A stretch of 60,062 nt of DNA from positions 1-60,062 of the forward strand of contig JAFTTS010000103.1 of NCBI GenBank assembly GCA_017466685.1, written 5' to 3'. Shown here piece after piece: positions 54,919 to 60,062 of this stretch. The notes under the pieces were generated by a model. It was not told the DNA's origin, made no database searches, and saw only the letters and a program-made list of their open reading frames with translations. This DNA is from Clostridia bacterium (GTDB lineage Bacteria; Bacillota; Clostridia; Oscillospirales; CAG-272). Within the stretch, counting starts at the first letter, position 1; every line of letters starts with the position of its first letter. The position numbers and the translations under genes are program-made.

Positions 54919-55621
54919 TAACGCAAAGGTTCTCGGTATTCTCGGCGGACTCGGACCGATGTCGACCGTATATTTCTATGAGCTTGTCACATCGTTCACA
55001 AAGGCTGAACGTGACCAGGATCATATTGATATCGTGATCTCGAGCCGTGCGACGACCGCCGACCGCACCGCGTTTATAACGGGCAAATCGGACGAGGATC
55101 CACTTGACAAGATGATTCCCGATGCAAAGCGTTTGGTGGAGTTCGGTGCGGATGTTATAGCGATACCATGCAACACCGCGCATTATTTCTATGATCGCCT
55201 TGCCTCGGAGATCGACGTTCCGATACTCAATATCATCGAGGAATCCGTAAAAACGCTTAAAGAGCAGGGAGTAAAACGCTTCGGACTGCTTGCGACGGAC
55301 GGTACGGTTAATTCAAATACATATCAGAAATACTGTGAGCGACACGGCATTGAGTGTATCGTTCCCGATGAGAAAAACCAGGCTCGCATAATGGATATTA
55401 TTTATTCCGAGATAAAATGCGGTAAGCCTGCCGATATGGAGAGCTTTTATGCTGCGGCGTACAGTCTGCGTGAGCGTGGATGTGAGAGGCTTATCCTCGG
55501 CTGTACGGAGCTGTCGCTTATCAAGAAAAACGAAAATCTCGGCGATTTTTATGTTGATTCGCTGGATTGTCTTGCAATTTCAACCATTAAAGCTTGTGGT
55601 AAGAAAACTATTTTCGACTGA
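54905..55621 (+). CDS. Aspartate/glutamate racemase family protein
   Basis: A 238-aa two-domain, PLP-independent racemase with both catalytic cysteines: IPCNTAH (first domain) and LGCTELSL (second). N-terminal LGILGGLGPMSTVYFYEL is the Asp/hydantoin racemase signature. The start at 54905 overlaps the ligase gene by 14 bases; an in-frame ATG at 54869 has poorer spacing. Would supply D-Asp (or D-Glu) for the ligase upstream or for MurD; a stand-alone MurI role cannot be excluded. Confidence 0.88.
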   Translation: MEKSNNAKVLGILGGLGPMSTVYFYELVTSFTKAERDQDHIDIVISSRATTADRTAFITGKSDEDPLDKMIPDAKRLVEFGADVIAIPCNTAHYFYDRLASEIDVPILNIIEESVKTLKEQGVKRFGLLATDGTVNSNTYQKYCERHGIECIVPDEKNQARIMDIIYSEIKCGKPADMESFYAAAYSLRERGCERLILGCTELSLIKKNENLGDFYVDSLDCLAISTIKACGKKTIFD

Positions 55622-55641
55622 CAAAAGGAGATTTCTTTTTG

Positions 55642-57132
55642 ATGCTGTTAAAACAAATTCTTGCTGATATTGATTATTCGGTAAACGCGGATGTCGCACT
55701 TGTCGATGAAATTTCGGTTACCGATATCGTGTACGATTCAAGAAAGGCCGTCATAGGGACGATGTTTGTTTGTCTCGTCGGTGCGGCTGCGGACGGTCAC
55801 AATTTTGCTTCGGGTGCATATTCTATGGGCTGCCGTGTATTCATGGTGGAAAGAGAACTCGAGTTGCCGTCTGATGCAATTCAGATAGTTGTTTCTGACA
55901 CGCGTGCAGGTCTTGCATATGCTTCGGCGGCATTTTTTGAATATCCCGCACGTTCACTTGCAGTTATCGGTGTTACGGGCACTAAGGGAAAGACCACTAC
56001 TGCATCACTTATTGCGGATATACTCTGTAAGGGTGGCATTAACACAGCGTACATCGGAACGACGGGTATAGTTATCAATGGCGAGCATACGCCGACGAAG
56101 AACACCACACCCGAGAGCTATGAGCTTCACAAGGCATTTCGCGAGATGGTTACAAAGGGTGTTGCCTGCGTTGTTATGGAGGTTTCGAGTCAGGCGATGT
56201 ATATGCGCCGCGTGGCAGGTATACATTTCCACATCGGTGTTTTCACGAATCTTTCTCCCGACCACATCGGCGGCGTTGAGCATCCGACGTTTGAGCATTA
56301 TATGGAATGTAAAGCGGCACTTTTCTCGCAGTGCAGATATGGCATATTCAATTCGGACGACTCACACTACACGGATATGCTTCGTTCGGCGAGGTCTATA
56401 AACACCACATTCGGTGTGAATCCCGATCTGCCGCACGATATAAGTGCACGTGACATAAAGATACACAAAAGCGAAAATACACTCGGTTCACGTTTCGTCT
56501 GCAAAAGCCTTTTGGGCGAAACCGAATATGAGCTTCGTATGCCGGGTGAATTTAATGTATACAATGCGCTTGCGGCGATTGCGGTTGCCGAGCGTATGCA
56601 GATAAAATCGGACGTCATCCGTGAGGCACTTGCGGCGGCTACAGTTCGCGGACGCTTTGAGATAGTTGATGCGCTCCCGACTGCCGTGACGATAATCGAC
56701 TATGCACACAATGAGCTTTCCATGCGTGCAGCACTTGAAACGATACGCCGTTATCAGCCGACGCGTCTTGTTGTGCTGTTCGGTTCGGTTGGCGGACGTA
56801 CAAAACAGCGTCGAAGTGAGCTTGGCGAGGTTGTGTCATCGCTTGCGGATTTCTGTATTATAACGAGTGACAACCCCGATCATGAACCGCCGCAGGAGAT
56901 AATTGCGGACATTGAAAAGAGTGTCGCGGCGACATCCTGTCCGTATGTGACGTTTGTTGACCGCCGTGATGCCGTGCGTTATGCGATAGACAATGCACGC
57001 GACGGTGACTGCATACTTTTCGCAGGCAAGGGACATGAACAGTATCAGCTTATCGAGGGTGAGTATGTTCACTATGATGAGCGTGAGGAGGTCATGGTTG
57101 CCGCTGCTGCTAAGCTTGCAAAAATTAAGTAA
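55642..57132 (+). CDS. murE: UDP-N-acetylmuramoyl-tripeptide synthetase MurE
   Basis: A 496-aa Mur ligase adding the third stem-peptide residue. ATP loop VTGTKGKTTT near residue 112, TTPESYELH and VMEVSSQAM in the central domain, and SDNPDHEPPQEI in the C-terminal domain. mDAP-adding enzymes have DNPR at this last site; DNPD here argues against mDAP and is closer to lysine- or other diamine-adding types. TTG at 55639 is a possible alternative start. In line with the racemase gene and followed by tyrA. Confidence 0.92.
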   Translation: MLLKQILADIDYSVNADVALVDEISVTDIVYDSRKAVIGTMFVCLVGAAADGHNFASGAYSMGCRVFMVERELELPSDAIQIVVSDTRAGLAYASAAFFEYPARSLAVIGVTGTKGKTTTASLIADILCKGGINTAYIGTTGIVINGEHTPTKNTTPESYELHKAFREMVTKGVACVVMEVSSQAMYMRRVAGIHFHIGVFTNLSPDHIGGVEHPTFEHYMECKAALFSQCRYGIFNSDDSHYTDMLRSARSINTTFGVNPDLPHDISARDIKIHKSENTLGSRFVCKSLLGETEYELRMPGEFNVYNALAAIAVAERMQIKSDVIREALAAATVRGRFEIVDALPTAVTIIDYAHNELSMRAALETIRRYQPTRLVVLFGSVGGRTKQRRSELGEVVSSLADFCIITSDNPDHEPPQEIIADIEKSVAATSCPYVTFVDRRDAVRYAIDNARDGDCILFAGKGHEQYQLIEGEYVHYDEREEVMVAAAAKLAKIK

Positions 57133-57156
57133 ATTTAAAATAAAGAAGGAACTACA

Positions 57157-57993
57157 ATGAAAATACTTGTCTGCGGACTTGGACTTATCGGCGGCTCGTT
57201 CGCACGTGCGCTGAAATTTTACACCGAGCATTATGTTTACGGTTGCGACGTTGACATAAATTCTGCGCGTAAGGCGGTGCTTGTCGGTGCTTGTGACGAG
57301 GCTGGTGACACTCTGCCGTCGCTCGGCGAATTTGATGTAATCGTGCTTGCGGCGTATCCCGATGCGAGTGTCGATTTTATAGAAAATCATGCACATGAGA
57401 TCGGAAAAGGGAAGTATGTTTTCGATCTTGGCGGTGTTAAGCGTGTTGTTTGTGAAGCAGGCTTTGCGGCTGCCGAGAAGTACGGTTTTACCTTTATCGG
57501 CGGACATCCCATGGCGGGTACACAGTTCTCGGGATTTACCGCATCACGTGAGAACCTTTACAAAAATGCACCGATGATACTTGTGCCGCAGTCTGATATT
57601 GATGTTGACCGTCTCGATTTTGCCGTGAAATTTTTCAAATCGGTCGGATTTGCATCGGTCAGCGTGACTTCGGCAAAGGATCACGACGAGATAATCGCTT
57701 ACACCTCACAGCTTGCACACGTATTGTCGAATGCATATGTAAAAAGTCCCACGGCACGCCGTCACAAGGGATATTCGGCAGGCAGTTTTCGTGATCTGAC
57801 GCGAGTTGCGCATCTTAACGCGAAGATGTGGAGTGAGCTTTTCATGGATAACCGTGATATGCTGGTTCCCGAAATTGAGCTGCTTGCGAAAAATCTTCTC
57901 GAATACGCGGATGCGATGAAGTCAGGTGACACGGAGAAATTGGAGTCTTTACTTGCTGACGGAAGCCGTATCAATGATGAAATAAAAGAATAA
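57157..57993 (+). CDS. tyrA: Prephenate dehydrogenase
   Basis: A 278-aa NAD-dependent enzyme of tyrosine synthesis. Rossmann motif GLGLIGGSFARAL (residues 7-19); GGHPMAGTQFSGFTAS carries the catalytic-site histidine; YTSQLAHVLSNAYVKS is the conserved helix with a second histidine. Short form without ACT or chorismate mutase domains. Last gene before a terminator, 24 bases after murE. No obvious functional link with the cell-wall genes upstream. Confidence 0.93.
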   Translation: MKILVCGLGLIGGSFARALKFYTEHYVYGCDVDINSARKAVLVGACDEAGDTLPSLGEFDVIVLAAYPDASVDFIENHAHEIGKGKYVFDLGGVKRVVCEAGFAAAEKYGFTFIGGHPMAGTQFSGFTASRENLYKNAPMILVPQSDIDVDRLDFAVKFFKSVGFASVSVTSAKDHDEIIAYTSQLAHVLSNAYVKSPTARRHKGYSAGSFRDLTRVAHLNAKMWSELFMDNRDMLVPEIELLAKNLLEYADAMKSGDTEKLESLLADGSRINDEIKE

Positions 57994-57994
57994 A

Positions 57995-58036
57995 AAATGA
58001 GCTGTTTGCAATTAAAAACGCAGACAGCTTTTTTTG
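57995..58036 (+). terminator. Terminator after tyrA
   Basis: Arms AGCTGT/ACAGCT with CTGTTTGC/GCAGACAG pairing, followed by TTTTTTTG. Confidence 0.8.
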
Positions 58037-58087
58037 TTTATAAGCTTTTTTAAAAGGTAAAACCGACCCAACAGAGCCGGTTCAAGG

Positions 58088-58861
58088 TTATATTTTTACA
58101 AGATCGATACGCTCAAGCGGTGTAATATCAAGCTTTTTTGCGAAATCGCAGACTTTTTTGTATGTGTCCTCATTCATGACGGCATCGGGACTGTGTGCAT
58201 CACAGCCGAAAACAAAGTCACAGCCGACCTCACGGGCGATACGGTAAAATCTCTCGCTCGGATAGTGGCGTCCCTCGGAGAGTCCGAGAAAGTTCACCTC
58301 GAGCGGTATGCCGAGCGTTTTTGCTCCCTCACAGAGTCGTCGCATTTCCGATTCGTAAAGCTTTTCTTCCCCATCGAAATAGAAAACGTCCGGGTGTGCG
58401 ACATAGGTGAATTTGCCTGCCCTCATCGCCTCGAGTGTTTGACTTGTATAAATTTTGAGCTGTTCGGCGGTGTGATTTTTACCCGTTGAATGTTCGTACG
58501 TGTCGTATTCGTTGTTTATAAAATGCTGACCGAGGATAATATAGTCAAGATTGTACGGACGAAGAAAGTCAAGTAACTTATCGAAAATTTCAGGGTAATA
58601 TTCGACCTCAAAGCCGATTTTTATGTCAATGTCATCGCGGTACTCATGGCGAAGCTCGGTCAGTGTTTTGATATACCCGTCCGTTTCCTCGGGACGCATA
58701 CGGAAATGGGAATAATAATCGTCCGTCGGGAAAAACTGAGGACAGTGATCGGAAAAGCCGAGCAGTTTAAGTCCGCGCATGATTGCGGTTTCAATATATT
58801 CTCGCTCGGTGCCTGTTGCGTGATGACACCGTGCGGTGTGAGTGTGGTAATTTGCGGTCAT
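58088..58861 (-). CDS. PHP-domain histidinol-phosphatase-like protein
   Basis: A 257-aa metal-dependent phosphoesterase of the PHP superfamily, HisJ/HisK type. Metal-binding histidines are seen in ANYHTHTARCHHA, GFSDHCP, GQHFINN, YVAHPDVF and GCDAHSPD. HisJ removes phosphate from histidinol-phosphate; no other his genes adjoin, so another phosphoester is possible. The start at 58861 (MTANYHTHT) is chosen because PHP proteins begin close to the HxH motif. Confidence 0.87.
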   Translation of the reverse strand: MTANYHTHTARCHHATGTEREYIETAIMRGLKLLGFSDHCPQFFPTDDYYSHFRMRPEETDGYIKTLTELRHEYRDDIDIKIGFEVEYYPEIFDKLLDFLRPYNLDYIILGQHFINNEYDTYEHSTGKNHTAEQLKIYTSQTLEAMRAGKFTYVAHPDVFYFDGEEKLYESEMRRLCEGAKTLGIPLEVNFLGLSEGRHYPSERFYRIAREVGCDFVFGCDAHSPDAVMNEDTYKKVCDFAKKLDITPLERIDLVKI

Positions 58862-58892
58862 AATTTGCCTCGCTTGTGTTTGATATATTATT

Positions 58893-58921
58893 ATTGTACC
58901 ACAGTCGGCACGTAAAATCAA
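58893..58921 (-). promoter_or_regulatory. Promoter of the PHP phosphatase gene
   Basis: Minus strand TTGATT, 17 bases, TACAAT, 31 bases before the start. Confidence 0.6.
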
Positions 58922-58930
58922 GTGACGGCG

Positions 58931-58964
58931 AGAAAAAAGCTCCGATGCTTTTACACCGAAGCTT
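58931..58964 (-). terminator. Terminator of the 58977 lipoprotein gene
   Basis: Minus strand GCTTCGGTG/CATCGGAGC hairpin followed by TTTTTTC. Confidence 0.8.
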
Positions 58965-58976
58965 CATATTTTTGTT

Positions 58977-59444
58977 TCAATATCCGAGCTCTTTGACTAT
59001 ATCCTTGATCTCGGTTTTATAATCTTTTGCCGCCACGCAGTAAAGCATGGTATTGTCGATTCTCGCGATCAGATAAAATTCGTCTCCGCCGGTGAACGAA
59101 TAATAGTTGTAATTTGATGTTGAAACTTCGGTTGACATGGTTTTAACCGAGTTTGCGCTGTCGAAGATATCCTGATTATTATAGAAAACACCTTCACCGG
59201 ATTCGTTATCGATCAAATCATAAAATTCAATCTGATAATTATCATTCATGGCAATAAGTACAGCGTTTGCAAGACCGTTTGTTTCTGTATCCTCGGTTAC
59301 ATCCAGGACGGTGAACCCTTTTCCCTCCATAAGAGTGGTGAATTCGTCAGCGGTTTTTGCGGTTTTATCGCTTGTGCAAGCGGACAGCAGGAGTATAAGC
59401 GATACAATTAACATAACGACAGCGACTGATTTTCTTTTTAACAT
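58977..59444 (-). CDS. Putative lipoprotein (155 aa)
   Basis: Signal peptide with lipobox LLSAC (MLKRKSVAVVMLIVSLILLL, then SAC). The mature part (about 130 aa) has no recognised domain. Start at 59444 is fixed by AAAGGAG; a longer frame lacks a signal peptide. Lies 22 bases after the hypothetical gene 59467-59922, likely the same operon. Function unknown. Confidence 0.8.
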   Translation of the reverse strand: MLKRKSVAVVMLIVSLILLLSACTSDKTAKTADEFTTLMEGKGFTVLDVTEDTETNGLANAVLIAMNDNYQIEFYDLIDNESGEGVFYNNQDIFDSANSVKTMSTEVSTSNYNYYSFTGGDEFYLIARIDNTMLYCVAAKDYKTEIKDIVKELGY

Positions 59445-59466
59445 TTTGATTTTCTCCTTTAAGATA

Positions 59467-59922
59467 TTATTTTTTGAAAAGCCTCTTGAAAAAGCCTTTG
59501 CTTTCTTTTTTGAAGCCGTTTGCTGTGAGATAATCACGGACCGGCTTTTTATATTCTTCGGAATTGAATGTTATATTGACAATTCCAACCTCTGCGTCAT
59601 CGCGATTTTTTCCTATGGCAACGGTTTTATTGAAGCTGATCTGTTTTCCGCGGAAGCTGCTGTAATTCATGCTGAGTCCGCCCGCGCCGATCCTTTTGGA
59701 AACCTGCTTTGATTCATCGATTTCCGACCATGTACCGTCATCATTCACCTGCACGATGAATTTGAATTCTCTCATCTCATCCGTAACTGCTGATGGAGAA
59801 AAGAGAACGGCGTCCATCCATTTTACCTCTGTGACGATCTTATCGCCATCGACGGTTATTTTATATTTTTGCCCGTCCTTATTCAAAGAGGAAATACTAT
59901 TTAAAATTTCTTGTTTTGTCAC
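59467..59922 (-). CDS. Hypothetical protein (151 aa) starting at GTG beside an IS element
   Basis: Unrecognised protein with a basic C-terminus (KGFFKRLFKK) and a beta-rich centre (KYKITVDGDKIVTEVKWMDA). The first plausible start is GTG at 59922, with only a GGGG stretch upstream, and the IS3-type element end lies within about 60 bases. The native start or promoter may have been removed by the insertion, so the true N-terminus is uncertain. Confidence 0.65.
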   Translation of the reverse strand: MTKQEILNSISSLNKDGQKYKITVDGDKIVTEVKWMDAVLFSPSAVTDEMREFKFIVQVNDDGTWSEIDESKQVSKRIGAGGLSMNYSSFRGKQISFNKTVAIGKNRDDAEVGIVNITFNSEEYKKPVRDYLTANGFKKESKGFFKRLFKK

Positions 59923-59984
59923 TGAACAGCCCCAAATTGTACGGACAGCACAAAAACAGCCTTAATGGCAGAAGATATTAAAAT

Positions 59985-60062
59985 TTAAGCAACGAACTGA
60001 CATCGCTTTTCGAGTGGTGTCAGTTTTGTTTTGAGTTGAATACGTTCGTTATTATAGAAGTG
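59985..60062 (-). CDS. IS3-family transposase, C-terminal end (cut by window edge)
   Basis: The last 25 codons read on the minus strand as HFYNNERIQLKTKLTPLEKR then CQFVA and TAA. HFYNNERIQ plus LTPLEKR is the typical C-terminus of the IS3-family OrfB integrase (rve domain, after the catalytic Glu). Too short for a standard gene call. The rest of the element lies to the right of the window; its end is probably near 59925-59945, where TGTACGGACAGC could be part of the terminal repeat. A hairpin AACTGACATC/GGTGTCAGTT lies inside the coding end. Confidence 0.85.
   Translation of the reverse strand, partial: HFYNNERIQLKTKLTPLEKRCQFVA

Overview
The window looks like a chromosomal segment of a spore-forming, anaerobic, Gram-positive Clostridia-type bacterium, probably a gut fermenter. 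Supporting signs are a SpoVAF/GerA germination protein, an oxygen-independent Hdr/Flx redox operon with many 4Fe-4S clusters, TTGACA-N17-TATAAT promoters, strong AGGAGG ribosome sites, and Clostridia-type families (DUF3048, DUF6320, DUF6809, TnpX-type recombinase). The family cannot be fixed from the sequence alone.

Layout. 1-10.7 kb (minus strand): one long, tightly overlapping redox operon in transcription order mdh, fumC, hdrB, hdrC, hdrA, flxD, flxC, flxB, flxA, a fumarate-reductase-like Fe-S subunit and its flavoprotein. Together the genes encode oxaloacetate to malate to fumarate to succinate, with a soluble NADH-oxidising Flx-Hdr module that probably bifurcates electrons to fumarate and ferredoxin. 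A divergent LysR gene (11.2-12.1 kb) may regulate it. The extreme left end (1-545) is a mosaic: the flavoprotein gene meets an in-frame TAA, changes base composition and then runs into unrelated sequence, probably an assembly chimera. 12.1-12.4 kb: tRNA-Thr and tRNA-Leu. 12.5-16.4 kb: pstSCAB-phoU with a Pho-box-like promoter. 16.7-18.5 kb: a six-hairpin glycosidase-like protein. 18.6-19.1 kb: a 0.43-kb palindromic non-coding repeat.

19.2-32.5 kb is an integrative mobilizable element: large serine recombinase, MobA-type relaxase, MobC, a RepA-like ATPase and small accessory genes. It carries two cargo units. One is a two-gene unit (24.2-26.0 kb). The other is an AT-rich five-gene operon with its own promoter (27.2-32.4 kb): HTH protein, acidic beta-domain protein, Hsp90/sacsin-type ATPase fused to a DUF3883 nuclease-like domain, TerB-like protein and DUF2441 protein. 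The five-gene operon is the best candidate here for an undescribed conflict/defence system. Right of it lie tRNA-Thr (identical to the 12.1-kb copy, inverted) and tRNA-Asp.

33-51 kb is ordinary core genome: GH3 beta-glucosidase, TcdA, L28, glucose-6-phosphate isomerase, lipoproteins, an M23 peptidase, a metallophosphoesterase, YitT, an acyltransferase/DUF6320 pair, cyclophilin, a DUF3048 lipoprotein, SpoVAF, an amidase and a TtcA-like protein. 51.8-58.0 kb (plus strand): asnB, an ATP-grasp ligase, an Asp/Glu racemase, murE and tyrA. The first four look like a D-Asp/D-Asn peptidoglycan cross-bridge module. 58.1-60.06 kb: PHP phosphatase, a lipoprotein, a hypothetical protein, and the 3' end of an IS3-family transposase running off the window. 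No rRNA genes or CRISPR arrays were seen.
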